A DNA stretch of 26,313 bases from an uncultured Phascolarctobacterium sp. (GTDB taxonomy: Bacteria > Bacillota > Negativicutes > Acidaminococcales > Acidaminococcaceae). The translations under genes were made by a program, and so were the position numbers. The stretch covers positions 1-26,313 of the forward strand of contig NZ_CAJMEH010000024.1 of assembly GCF_905212365.1 (NCBI RefSeq), given 5' to 3'. The notes beneath the pieces were generated by a model, which was not told the DNA's origin, did not search any database, and saw only the letters and a list, made by a program, of their open reading frames with translations. Below, piece by piece: positions 1 through 7,813 of the stretch. The stretch's first letter is position 1, and the number at the start of each line of letters is the position of its first letter.

Positions 1-381
1 GCCAGCCTGCATAGGCAGCTCCATAAAAGACACGCTGCCGTAAGGCCCCTGCGCACTCAGCTCCTCTAAATAATAGCTCTGCGAACAGCTGGCAAGTATT
101 TGTCCCAGTGGCAGACCGCTGTTCAGCAGCGCAGGCAGCAGAAACGGCGCATACTGCAAGCCGGCCAGAAAGGCAGGCAAGCGCAGGCCATCAGCAAAAA
201 GCTGCGGGTTCTGCTCTGCCTGCAGGCGCAGATTAGGCAGCGAAAGATCCACCAGGTTGCAGCCATCCGTCAGCTCACGCATCAAGGTATTCTGATAATC
301 GCTCCCGCAGCTGCGCAGAATGACAAGCCTATTATTCTGCTGCAAATTGCCAATTTTTTCTTTCAAAACATCAATACTCAT
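1..381 (-). CDS. Degenerate AAA_14/DUF4143-type ATPase (5' part, runs off left edge)
   Basis: A 127-codon open frame begins at ATG 381 and continues past the window edge. It is 9 nt after the galE stop, with AGG/GGGG about 7 nt upstream, so it should be co-transcribed with galE. Its layout matches, from memory, the N-terminal part of AAA_14-DUF4143 ATPases: an LVIL strand, a loop, TLMREL, then a DLSLPNLR stretch, QYAPFLLP, and a SQSYYLEEL segment followed by SVSFMELP. Where the family has a Walker A GPRQVGKTT loop, residues 24-32 read SCGSDYQNT. Where it has the Walker B IIDEIQ, residues 71-76 read FLAGLQ. Both nucleotide-binding motifs therefore look lost while the surrounding scaffold is kept. 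What is seen is the sequence pattern; the family assignment is by recalled consensus. Function is unknown, possibly a structural or regulatory pseudo-ATPase. Codon use matches the chromosome, not the AT-rich cassette. Confidence 0.7.
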   Translation of the reverse strand, partial: MSIDVLKEKIGNLQQNNRLVILRSCGSDYQNTLMRELTDGCNLVDLSLPNLRLQAEQNPQLFADGLRLPAFLAGLQYAPFLLPALLNSGLPLGQILASCSQSYYLEELSAQGPYGSVSFMELPMQAG

Positions 382-390
382 ACTTATCCC

Positions 391-1404
391 CTACCTGTAG
401 CCCTCTGGATTCATACTCTGCCACTTCCAGGCGTCCCGGCACATAGCGGCCAAATCCCTTTGGGCGCGCCAGCCCAATACCCTGGCGGCCTTGTCCGCAT
501 TGGCCCAGCATTCCGGCAAATCCCCTGCCCGCCGCGCGCCAATTTCGTACTTTATCCTTACGCCAGCAGCAGCTTCAAAGGCCTTGATAATATCCAAGAC
601 GCTGTAAGGCGTACCCGTGCCAATATTAAAAATATCCACGCCCTTGCGCTGCACCGCATACTCGATAGCCTTCAAATGCGCATTAGCCAAATCCATTACG
701 TGAATAAAATCACGCCTGCACGTCCCGTCCGGCGTAGCGTAATCGCCGCCAAAAACGGTAAGGCAGTCCCGTTTGCCAATGGCCACCTGCGAAACATATG
801 GCATCAGATTATTAGGAATGCCCTGCGGGTCCTCGCCTATCAGCCCGGATGCATGAGCGCCCACAGGATTAAAATACCGCAGCAGAATCACGCTTAAACC
901 GGCGTCGGCAAAAGCCGCGTCCTCCAAAATCTGCTCCACCATGTACTTAGTCCAGCCGTAGGGATTAGTGCAGCAGCCCCGCTTCATGGTTTCCACGCAC
1001 GGCATCGGGTTATCCTCGCCATAAACAGTCGCGGAAGAAGAAAAAACGATATTTTTTACGCCGGCCTCCTGCATGCATTCCAGCAAAGTCAAGGTAGTAT
1101 CGATATTGTTACGGTAGTACCGCACAGGCTGCCGCACAGATTCGCCCACAGCCTTCAGACCGGCAAAATGAATCACACAGTCGATATTATTCTGGTAAAA
1201 AATCTGGCTCACGGCCTTTTTATCCTTAATGTCAGCTTCGTAGGATACAAAAGACTTGCCTGTAATCTGCTCCACACGCTTTAAAGCCTCCGGACAGCTG
1301 TTGCTGTAATCATCCACGATAACTACGTCATGCCCGGCACTTAATAATTCCACGGCGGTATGGGAGCCAATATAACCGGCGCCGCCTGCAAGTAAAATAT
1401 TCAT
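391..1404 (-). CDS. galE: UDP-glucose 4-epimerase
   Basis: Interconverts UDP-glucose and UDP-galactose (short-chain dehydrogenase/reductase epimerase, cytoplasmic, bound NAD), supplying galactosyl donors for the glycan built by the neighbouring genes. The protein has 337 residues, the usual GalE length. It begins with the Rossmann motif GGAGYIGSH (residues 7-15), has SSSATVYG with Ser124, and Tyr149-x3-Lys153 in NPYGWTKYM, the same numbering as the E. coli catalytic triad. ATG 1404 is preceded by GGAGG at a good distance. It follows the Wzx-like gene by 24 nt and is 9 nt ahead of the degenerate ATPase gene. Its base composition is that of the chromosome, unlike the AT-rich genes just upstream, so it marks the conserved downstream flank of the polysaccharide cassette. 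Substrate could also be UDP-GlcNAc; the sequence alone does not settle this. Confidence 0.95.
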   Translation of the reverse strand: MNILLAGGAGYIGSHTAVELLSAGHDVVIVDDYSNSCPEALKRVEQITGKSFVSYEADIKDKKAVSQIFYQNNIDCVIHFAGLKAVGESVRQPVRYYRNNIDTTLTLLECMQEAGVKNIVFSSSATVYGEDNPMPCVETMKRGCCTNPYGWTKYMVEQILEDAAFADAGLSVILLRYFNPVGAHASGLIGEDPQGIPNNLMPYVSQVAIGKRDCLTVFGGDYATPDGTCRRDFIHVMDLANAHLKAIEYAVQRKGVDIFNIGTGTPYSVLDIIKAFEAAAGVRIKYEIGARRAGDLPECWANADKAARVLGWRAQRDLAAMCRDAWKWQSMNPEGYR

Positions 1405-1428
1405 AGTAATTCCTCCATCAATTAAATA

Positions 1429-2670
1429 TTAGAGTAGGTTGTTAGTGTTTAATCGTTTATTCATATAGAAACAAGTTACTCTAGAAAACAGTAAAAACAT
1501 TTCTACTAAACATCGACATACTGCAATGTAATAAAAGTTAAATTTATCTATTTTAATTAATATAATAAGTAAAAATATTTGAAGTAATGAGGAAACAATA
1601 AGAGTCCAAGTTACCTCTTTTATCATACCTAATGCCCCTAATACAGGCCAACCAAATAACATTGCTGGAAAGCTTATTATTAAAAGAGGTATAAGATAAT
1701 TTAATATGTGAGCGCTAACAAGATACCTCTCACCAGCAATTACTTTTATAATGTCTCCTCCAAAAAAATAAATAAAAACACACCCAATTATGATTACAGG
1801 CATTACTATATTTAATACTTTTTTAATTAACGCAAATCTAAATTCTCTAATCATTGCAGGATATAATGCATCTAAAATAGGGGTATAAAATGATTGAATA
1901 CCGACTACGATTTGTAATGCTAAGCTCCAAAATGCAACATTACTAGAATCTAAATATAAGCCAGCAAGAAATGTCACCATCAATGTAAATGCAGTAGTAG
2001 AAAAGTTTGACATAAAATAAGATAAAGAATCAAATAATATATGTAAACATTGCTTAAATGATGGTATGATAAATTGCAATTTTAATTTTACTATTTCAAT
2101 CATCGAACAACCAGCAGCAATTAGTGAACCTAATATTTCTATAACACCCATGAGAACTAAATCTTCATCACTTTTTATCAGACAAAAAATCAAAATAGTA
2201 GCTATTATTTTAGAAACGAAAAACCGAAAGGATAAAATTTTCATCTGCTCAATTCCTCGAAATAAAAAATCCATCCAAAATATCGTTATAAAAACACTTA
2301 TGAAGATTAAGATAACATATAGCAAATTATTCTTTAATATTGGTATAACTGCTGTCAACATACATATAATAAACAAGCTAACTGTACCTAAAAATATTCT
2401 TGTAAATGTCGTAGTAATAACTATAGTAGATATCCTATACCAATCATTTGCTTTTTTTAACTCAGTAATTGCCTTTGTAACTGACAATAAAAAGCCAAAA
2501 TCAATTATCAATTGAACATAACCCATTAATGATTTTACATATGCTATAGTTCCATAACAATCAACAGATAAAACTCTAGTAAGATAAGGTAGTGTTAAAA
2601 AAGGCACAATTAACTTAGTAAAAGATAATAAATATAAACACAATGAATTTTTTAAAAAGATTCTATCCAC
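1429..2670 (-). CDS. Wzx-type polysaccharide flippase (MOP superfamily)
   Basis: An integral membrane protein of 413 residues made of about twelve hydrophobic segments, with the N-terminal pattern of O-antigen/capsule repeat-unit translocases (LTLPYLTRVLSVDCYGTIAY near residues 26-45). Such proteins flip undecaprenyl-diphosphate-linked repeat units across the inner membrane for Wzy-dependent polymerisation. The start is GTG 2670, because a stop codon lies immediately upstream in frame and GGGTTGGG precedes it; the next Met is far inside the first membrane segments. It lies between the split acyltransferase gene (56 nt upstream) and galE (24 nt downstream). Its DNA is very AT-rich, like the other cassette genes and unlike galE, which suggests acquisition by transfer. 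The specific repeat unit cannot be read from the sequence. Confidence 0.88.
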   Translation of the reverse strand: MDRIFLKNSLCLYLLSFTKLIVPFLTLPYLTRVLSVDCYGTIAYVKSLMGYVQLIIDFGFLLSVTKAITELKKANDWYRISTIVITTTFTRIFLGTVSLFIICMLTAVIPILKNNLLYVILIFISVFITIFWMDFLFRGIEQMKILSFRFFVSKIIATILIFCLIKSDEDLVLMGVIEILGSLIAAGCSMIEIVKLKLQFIIPSFKQCLHILFDSLSYFMSNFSTTAFTLMVTFLAGLYLDSSNVAFWSLALQIVVGIQSFYTPILDALYPAMIREFRFALIKKVLNIVMPVIIIGCVFIYFFGGDIIKVIAGERYLVSAHILNYLIPLLIISFPAMLFGWPVLGALGMIKEVTWTLIVSSLLQIFLLIILIKIDKFNFYYIAVCRCLVEMFLLFSRVTCFYMNKRLNTNNLL

Positions 2671-2726
2671 TTAATACCCAACCCCTTCATTGCTATCACA
2701 GACAAAATATTTGGCACACGATCATC

Positions 2727-3293
2727 TTACCATTTTTTTATATACACTACACAATTATCGACAATACTAATTACTCTTTTCTCCAATATATATTTATACA
2801 ATATATTAAACACAGATGAAAAAGCAAATACAACAAGTATAGATACCAATGCATATAAAGGAAATATATTAGATTTATATAAATCTATTGCTGGAATGAC
2901 TTTACTCCATAATAACGGCCTTACGAAAGGAGAATCATGAAGCAAATATATGCCAAATGTTGTATCTGCTATAAGATTAATGAAATCTACATTTCTCTCC
3001 TTTAATATAAAAATATTTTTAAAAAAAATAAATATCGTCATAACCATCACAGGACAAACAAAAATATTATACATAAAGCTTCCCAATATTTTTATAAAAA
3101 TATGATTTGAAAAATAACTATAATACATAATTACACAATGTAACAAAAGCGTAATTGTTATGCCAAAGATTACAAGTAAATATTTTTTTAATTCATAGTC
3201 AAAATATCTCCTGATGTATCCTCCAATAAGATAATATGTTAATGCTTTAATCACACCATGCACAGAATTGTTCAATATGTTTGATATATACAT
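2727..3293 (-). pseudogene. Acyltransferase 3, C-terminal half (frame-shifted from N-terminal half)
   Basis: This open frame encodes the remaining membrane helices of an OafA/YrhL-like acyltransferase 3, including the late-helix region FINLIADTTFGIYLLHDSP that is typical near the C-terminus of the family. The first Met of the frame (ATG 3293) sits directly after a run of seven T residues on the coding strand and has no Shine-Dalgarno sequence, so independent translation is unlikely. One extra T in the run would fuse this frame to the N-terminal half, reading ...VLMLFFMYISN..., and give about 358 residues in total, a normal family length. The gene is therefore either interrupted by a one-base change, phase-variable by slippage, or wrongly called in assembly. 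AT-rich like the neighbouring cassette genes. Confidence 0.8.
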
Positions 3294-3799
3294 AAAAAAA
3301 GCATTAAAACAACTAATATATAATAACCTTTTTTACTAGTATTTTTTATTCTAGAATTAACCAGAGGAGAGATCAAAACAATCAAATAAATATAAGCAGA
3401 AGCAAACCACCATGTACTAGAAGTTATCGGCATTAAAAGCATTTTTAGTATATACTTCACTAATTCTTTATTACTTAAGGTAGGTAATACATTAAATCCA
3501 AATAAAAATATAATCACTACATTCAAAACGCTATATGAAATAATCGCTGCAATTATCTTCTTATTAAGCATTATCTTTTCTTTACAACTATAAAAATACC
3601 CTGTAATAGTAAAGAAAATACCTACTCCAACATCTCCTAAAATTAATGATGCTGCTATAAATTGATTAAAAAAATCAGCTACAATTAAATTATTTTGAAA
3701 TTGAGTTGATCTAAATATACCATGAAGACTAAAATGGCTAGCTATAATCATAAGTATAGCTAATATTCTTAATAATTCTATATTCGAATCTCTTTTCAT
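3272..3799 (-). pseudogene. Acyltransferase 3 (O-acetyltransferase-like), N-terminal half, frame-shifted
   Basis: N-terminal half of a membrane acyltransferase 3 protein, the family that O-acetylates (or otherwise acylates) capsule, O-antigen and exopolysaccharide sugars. It starts with the characteristic NIELLRILAILMIIASHF segment, whose His lies at the end of helix 1, and continues through DVGVGIFFTITGYF and a TSSTWWFASAYIYL helix. I chose ATG 3799 (MKRDSNIELL) over the more upstream in-frame start because the family begins there and an AAAGG lies upstream; it leaves 14 nt after the preceding polymerase gene. The frame runs into TGA just past a T7 run at 3294-3300, where the C-terminal half continues in another frame. 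Whether a functional protein is made depends on the length of that run. Confidence 0.82.
3294..3300 (-). repeat. T7 homopolymer at the acyltransferase frame switch
   Basis: Seven consecutive A on the plus strand (T7 in the coding direction) lie exactly where the open frame of the acyltransferase N-terminal half must change to that of the C-terminal half. With eight T the two halves form one continuous frame. The run follows GC and precedes ATG TAT. Short runs like this can slip in replication or transcription, but seven is modest, so a fixed mutation or a sequencing/assembly error is equally possible. Confidence 0.85.
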
Positions 3800-3813
3800 C
3801 AATATAATGCCTT

Positions 3814-4935
3814 TCAAATTAACCATCTAAAATTCTGAGCAATAGCAACCAAAGATAAGCTTATAATAGCTAATACAATATATATATTTAAATTCCTCTT
3901 CCAATGTCCGAATTCATGAAGCAATACAATATTTTTTAATATTATTGGAGAAAGAACACCAAATAAAAAAGGTAATCTTAATATTAATTGATAACTTTGA
4001 GCACAAGAAAGTATAAATACACAATACCATGTAATTATATTTTTCATTTTTATGTGTTTTATATTTTCTTCCTTCTCTTTATAATCCACAAACAATATAA
4101 TGCATAAAACAGCTATTGTCATGAGCAATTCACTATAATAGAAAAAAATTCCCTGAGAATAAATCTCAACAAAAACATAATTATAATATTTTATTCCAAT
4201 ATACTTAAGATATAAATTATCTGAATACTGAAATATTTCCATAACATAATTAACAATAAATGGTACTATAGATATAAATAAAATTCCTATTTTAGGAAGC
4301 CTTAACCTAGATAAAAATAAAAATGGAATAATAGCTAAAGCCACTGGATGTATAGTAGCAGCAATCAAACTCATAACAATAAAGCATAATATGTTTTCAT
4401 TTTTATATATTATTCTATATATATTTAGACCCATAATACTCATTGCCATAGCTGTTCTTATATTAGAATATACATATACTAACGGTAATGTAGTTATCGC
4501 AATTAATATTACCATCGCAATTTTCCAATTATACACTTTTTCATTTTCATGTATATCTTCAAATATATAGGCCATACAACCATAACAAAAGCTAATAGTA
4601 AAAAATGGCAGTGCTTGTTTAGGAAAATAATGAGAAATGACATAAGAAATAAAATTATGGGTATAAGTAAATCGATAATTATCATCTGTTATAATAATAT
4701 CTCCTAGAACAAACTCTCCTAACTCTACATGAGATCCTCTAATAATATCTAAATCAATATAGTATCGAGCTAAATCATAATTGATTCTAGGATCAATCAT
4801 TGAACATAGAAACGCTATAATTAAGATAAAGCAAAACCACATTATCTTTCGTTGTACTTGATTAAAATATTTGTTATAAGTACAACAAAAAAAAGATAAT
4901 ACCATAATTAAAAAAGCAAATAATAAATATACCAT
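3814..4935 (-). CDS. EpsG-like/Wzy-type polysaccharide polymerase
   Basis: A polytopic membrane protein of about 373 residues with ten or more hydrophobic segments. After the first helices it carries a periplasmic-loop motif of the EpsG family (INYDLARYYIDLD), and in the middle a SNIRTAMAMSIMGL segment where polymerases of this type carry a conserved R-x3-A pattern. EpsG/Wzy proteins join flipped repeat units on the outer face of the membrane. The frame could start at ATG 4950 or 4941, but ATG 4935 has AGG at about 9 nt, so I prefer it; the true start is uncertain by five codons. It follows the glycerophosphotransferase-like gene by about 85 nt, the longest gap in the cassette, which holds a perfect 16-bp palindrome at 4951-4966. 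Very AT-rich DNA. Confidence 0.8.
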   Translation of the reverse strand: MVYLLFAFLIMVLSFFCCTYNKYFNQVQRKIMWFCFILIIAFLCSMIDPRINYDLARYYIDLDIIRGSHVELGEFVLGDIIITDDNYRFTYTHNFISYVISHYFPKQALPFFTISFCYGCMAYIFEDIHENEKVYNWKIAMVILIAITTLPLVYVYSNIRTAMAMSIMGLNIYRIIYKNENILCFIVMSLIAATIHPVALAIIPFLFLSRLRLPKIGILFISIVPFIVNYVMEIFQYSDNLYLKYIGIKYYNYVFVEIYSQGIFFYYSELLMTIAVLCIILFVDYKEKEENIKHIKMKNIITWYCVFILSCAQSYQLILRLPFLFGVLSPIILKNIVLLHEFGHWKRNLNIYIVLAIISLSLVAIAQNFRWLI

Positions 4936-5020
4936 ATTCATTAACCTCATTATACTTATAAGTATACTGATACCGTCGAACTTTATTCTATAATAAATTT
5001 CTTCTTATTATTAAAATTAA

Positions 5021-6217
5021 TCATATTTCCTTTATTACATTATATATACGTTCACAATTTTTGGAATCGTAAATTTTGAAATACTCTTTATGTGATTTTA
5101 TATATTTTCCACTAACACTAAAATTATTTTTAATATATTTTTCTAATTCATAAAATATTTTTTCTTTATTTTTAAAACTTCTAGCAAATGGATTATTCTT
5201 ATAGTTAAAATATCCTTCAGCATACTGACAATCTCTATATTGTTGATAATCAAACTGGTAATATATTACAGGTTTTTTCATATATATCATATCAAAAGAT
5301 ACACTAGAGTAATCTGTAATCATTAATGACGCACGTTTCATCAGATCCTGTACATCAAATTGATTAGCACTAGCAATTTTTATATATTCATTAGACAAAG
5401 GAAAATATTGTAAATATTTTTGCATATTTCTATGTGGGAAAAATATAAATTTAACACCATATTTTTCAGCAAATATTTTAATTCGTCTGTCTTTAATAAA
5501 GTCTGTCCATGTCATAAAATAATTAGTATTTTGTACAACGGTAGTCCCCTCATATTTTTTTAATCTATAATCTCCTGGCTGTATCCATTCTCTCCAAGTA
5601 GGCATAATTAGAATAATATTTTCTGATTTACTATAATTATGTAATCCATCAAATCTGCAAAATCCTGTATAAAATACATTTTCTTTAGGATATCCAAATT
5701 TTTGTAATATATACTCATATTCTGGATAAGCTCCACAAATAAACATTCTTATTTTAGTTACATTATAATACAACCATTTTCCATCGTTAATTGTTATCCC
5801 GTGTTGAAGAAATATCCTTTTATTTTTTAAAAAACCGTATACCTCAAGGACAAAAAAAATAGGTGCATTAGGATTACCAGCCTTTTGGCTACTTATTTTT
5901 TTGGATGAAGCTAAATATAATATCCAGTGCTTCAAAGATCCATATTCTACAGTTTCACCCAACTCTACAACTTTTTTATAATCAGGAGAGCTAGATTTAA
6001 TAGCATATATGCATTTTTGCTCAGGATGATGTTCTTTTATATACTTAAACATCCAATAACCATTATCTCTAGCTTCATTTGGATCTTCACATACAATCCA
6101 TAAATCATTTTCAAAAATTCTATATATAAGAGCAGGAATAATACTAACTATTAATTTCCACCCTTGAAGAATATCTGCAAGTTTTACATGTCGTACTCTA
6201 TTAATAAATGCATTCAT
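5021..6217 (-). CDS. CDP-glycerol glycerophosphotransferase-family protein (TagB/TagF-like)
   Basis: A 398-residue protein with the hallmarks of the TagB/TagF glycerophosphotransferase family. These are FLQHGITIND with the active-site HG pair in the middle, PTWREW, FFPHRNMQKY, and the nucleotide-binding ITDYSSVSFDMIYMKKPVIYY stretch near the C-terminus. Family members transfer glycerol (or ribitol) phosphate from a CDP-activated donor onto a lipid-linked acceptor at the inner face of the membrane. No N-terminal sugar transferase domain is present. In this setting it probably adds phosphoglycerol to a surface-glycan repeat unit instead of making a wall teichoic acid. ATG 6217 has AAGGAG eight nt upstream. 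It is 15 nt downstream of the GT2 gene. No gene for CDP-glycerol synthesis (tagD/gct) is in the window. Very AT-rich DNA. Confidence 0.87.
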   Translation of the reverse strand: MNAFINRVRHVKLADILQGWKLIVSIIPALIYRIFENDLWIVCEDPNEARDNGYWMFKYIKEHHPEQKCIYAIKSSSPDYKKVVELGETVEYGSLKHWILYLASSKKISSQKAGNPNAPIFFVLEVYGFLKNKRIFLQHGITINDGKWLYYNVTKIRMFICGAYPEYEYILQKFGYPKENVFYTGFCRFDGLHNYSKSENIILIMPTWREWIQPGDYRLKKYEGTTVVQNTNYFMTWTDFIKDRRIKIFAEKYGVKFIFFPHRNMQKYLQYFPLSNEYIKIASANQFDVQDLMKRASLMITDYSSVSFDMIYMKKPVIYYQFDYQQYRDCQYAEGYFNYKNNPFARSFKNKEKIFYELEKYIKNNFSVSGKYIKSHKEYFKIYDSKNCERIYNVIKEI

Positions 6218-6232
6218 TAAATAAGCTCCTTG

Positions 6233-7060
6233 TTATTTTAATTTTTTTCTTAAAAAGCTAATGTAAAATATTTTTCTCAAACTATTTGGGCATAACCTTA
6301 TTATTGTTCTTATTAAAATATTATTAAACATTTCTATTTTTGATAAAAAACTAATTCTATTCAAAAATATCATAAATTTTATTTCTTGTTTCAAATAGGC
6401 GTTTCCACCACGTCTAGAAAACATATCGTCGTCAGCTCTAACATTAACCAAAACCTCTGGTATATTAGCAGTCCTATATCCATTTTGAAGTAGTCGCACC
6501 CATAGATCATAATCTTCAAACCACAAAAAATCTCTATAATTACCGCTTGTCAAAACAGCACTTTTCTTAAACATGACTGTCATATGCCTAAATGGATTTC
6601 TTTTTTTAGCATATGAAACAATTTCTTCATGCAGGCACGGCAATTTGGTAATTGTATCTGGATTATTTGCATCATGAGAAAATTCAGTTATCCAACTTCC
6701 TAATAATGTAATATTTGGATACCTCTCAAAGAATTCCACTTGCTTCTCAAATCTTTCCGGATTACAAATATCATCAGTATCCATTCTAGCTATTAATTCA
6801 TTTTGACAAGCAATTACCCCATCTCTCAAAGCCAATCCCAACCCTCTATTTTCCCTAAATTGCACAAATCTAAATAAATTAGATTTGTGATCATATTCAC
6901 ACAAAACATTTTCTAAATCATCACTCAACAATCCATCTTTAACAAGTACAATTTCATCTGGTAATACTGTTTGATTTAATATACTTTCTAATGATTGCCG
7001 CAAATATTCTGGCTTCTCATTTTTGTATAATGATAGAAGTACAGAAAATTTTTGTTTCAT
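6233..7060 (-). CDS. Family 2 glycosyltransferase (AmsE/EpsE-like)
   Basis: A 275-residue GT-A fold glycosyltransferase without membrane helices. The N-terminus KFSVLLSLYKNEKPEYLRQS and the pattern SILNQTVLPDEIVLVKDG are typical of the AmsE branch of GT2. The metal/nucleotide-binding DTD lies at residues 94-96 in RMDTDDICNPERF, and a WFEDYDLWVRL motif follows in the second half. It would add a sugar to the undecaprenyl-linked intermediate started by the upstream phosphoglycosyl transferase. I start it at ATG 7060, two nt after that gene's TGA; a longer reading upstream overlaps the phosphoglycosyl transferase and adds residues foreign to the family. The change from chromosomal to AT-rich composition occurs at this start. 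Donor and acceptor sugars cannot be told. Confidence 0.9.
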   Translation of the reverse strand: MKQKFSVLLSLYKNEKPEYLRQSLESILNQTVLPDEIVLVKDGLLSDDLENVLCEYDHKSNLFRFVQFRENRGLGLALRDGVIACQNELIARMDTDDICNPERFEKQVEFFERYPNITLLGSWITEFSHDANNPDTITKLPCLHEEIVSYAKKRNPFRHMTVMFKKSAVLTSGNYRDFLWFEDYDLWVRLLQNGYRTANIPEVLVNVRADDDMFSRRGGNAYLKQEIKFMIFLNRISFLSKIEMFNNILIRTIIRLCPNSLRKIFYISFLRKKLK

Positions 7061-7062
7061 AC

Positions 7063-7704
7063 TCAATACGCACCCTTCTTCATCAGCACAACACCAATGG
7101 TTTTCCACAAAATAATAATGTCGCCCCACAGGCTTCTGTTTTTGATATAAGCCGCATCCAGCGCAACACGTTCGTCATAACCCAAATCGCTCCTGCCGCT
7201 TACCTGCCACAGCCCGGTAATCCCCGGCTTAACGGTGCAGTACAATTTAGCAGTCTCGCCATAATACTTATCCAGTTCTTCCTGAACAACAGGACGCGGG
7301 CCGACAAGGCTCATTTCTCCCCTCAGTACGTTGAATATCTGCGGCAGCTCGTCTAAGCTTGTACGCCGCAGTACCTTGCCAATCGGCGTAACGCGAGGGT
7401 CATCCTTTAGCTTAAAGTCTCGCTCCCATTCTTCCCGCGCCGCAGGATTTTCTGCCAAATATTTTTGCAGCATCTCCTGCGAATTAGTCACCATACTGCG
7501 AAATTTATAGCAAGGAAAGGGTTTCCCATCCTTACCAATACGCGTATGCGCAAAAAACACCGGTCCCGGGTCTTCCTTCTTTATCCTGTACGCCACATAA
7601 ACCAACAGTGGGCTGATGCAAATCGTCCCCACTGCCGTCAAAGCGTAATCAAACACAGCCTTCAGCCAACTATCCAACTGCTTCCCCATCAACTGCCAAC
7701 ACAC
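7063..7704 (-). CDS. Undecaprenyl-phosphate sugar phosphotransferase (bacterial sugar transferase family)
   Basis: A small monotopic phosphoglycosyl transferase of 213 residues that would load the first sugar-1-phosphate onto undecaprenyl phosphate, the committed step of repeat-unit assembly. It has a single N-terminal re-entrant hydrophobic segment (about residues 17-38, with a Ser-Pro kink) and no WbaP-type four-helix extension. The catalytic Asp118-Glu119 pair lies in RRTSLDELPQ, and the family signatures HTRIGKDGKPF, YKFRSM, VGPRPV and KPGITGLWQVSGR are all present. GTG 7704 is supported by AGGGATGG just upstream; ATG 7689 is the alternative. It is the first gene after a strong promoter and a leader hairpin, so it heads the polysaccharide operon. 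Its composition matches the chromosome, not the cassette, marking the conserved upstream flank. Confidence 0.93.
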   Translation of the reverse strand: MCWQLMGKQLDSWLKAVFDYALTAVGTICISPLLVYVAYRIKKEDPGPVFFAHTRIGKDGKPFPCYKFRSMVTNSQEMLQKYLAENPAAREEWERDFKLKDDPRVTPIGKVLRRTSLDELPQIFNVLRGEMSLVGPRPVVQEELDKYYGETAKLYCTVKPGITGLWQVSGRSDLGYDERVALDAAYIKNRSLWGDIIILWKTIGVVLMKKGAY

Positions 7705-7760
7705 CCATCCCTAAAATATTCCCTCATTTGCAGTAGCCACTCTATTTATTTCTCTTATCC

Positions 7761-7803
7761 TGATTTTGGATATTCAAATTAATTCTATGAATATCCAAAA
7801 TCA
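7761..7803 (-). promoter_or_regulatory. Perfect 16-bp inverted repeat at the 5' end of the polysaccharide operon transcript
   Basis: TGATTTTGGATATTC at 7761-7775 is exactly complementary to 7789-7803. One more A-T pair (7776/7788) leaves an 11-nt loop. From the promoter at 7814-7841 the transcript should begin near 7806, so this hairpin would form the very first nucleotides of the mRNA, about 55 nt before the first start codon. No U-run follows it, so it is not an ordinary terminator. It could be a DNA operator, an RNA-protein target (for example for a processive antiterminator) or a 5' mRNA stabiliser. Confidence 0.75.
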
Positions 7804-7813
7804 TATCATGTAT

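Noticed and set aside
2066..2515. 149-codon plus-strand frame opposite the flippase gene
   Set aside because: Antisense to a clear membrane protein gene in AT-rich DNA; no start signal and no family resemblance.
4951..4966. Perfect 16-bp palindrome TATACTTATAAGTATA before the polymerase gene
   Set aside because: Purely A/T-dominated palindromes of this size arise easily in such AT-rich DNA, and no promoter or terminator feature accompanies it.
7761..7803. Invertible promoter switch flanked by inverted repeats
   Set aside because: The arms are only 13 nt apart and the promoter lies outside them, so inversion would not change expression; no recombinase gene is in view.
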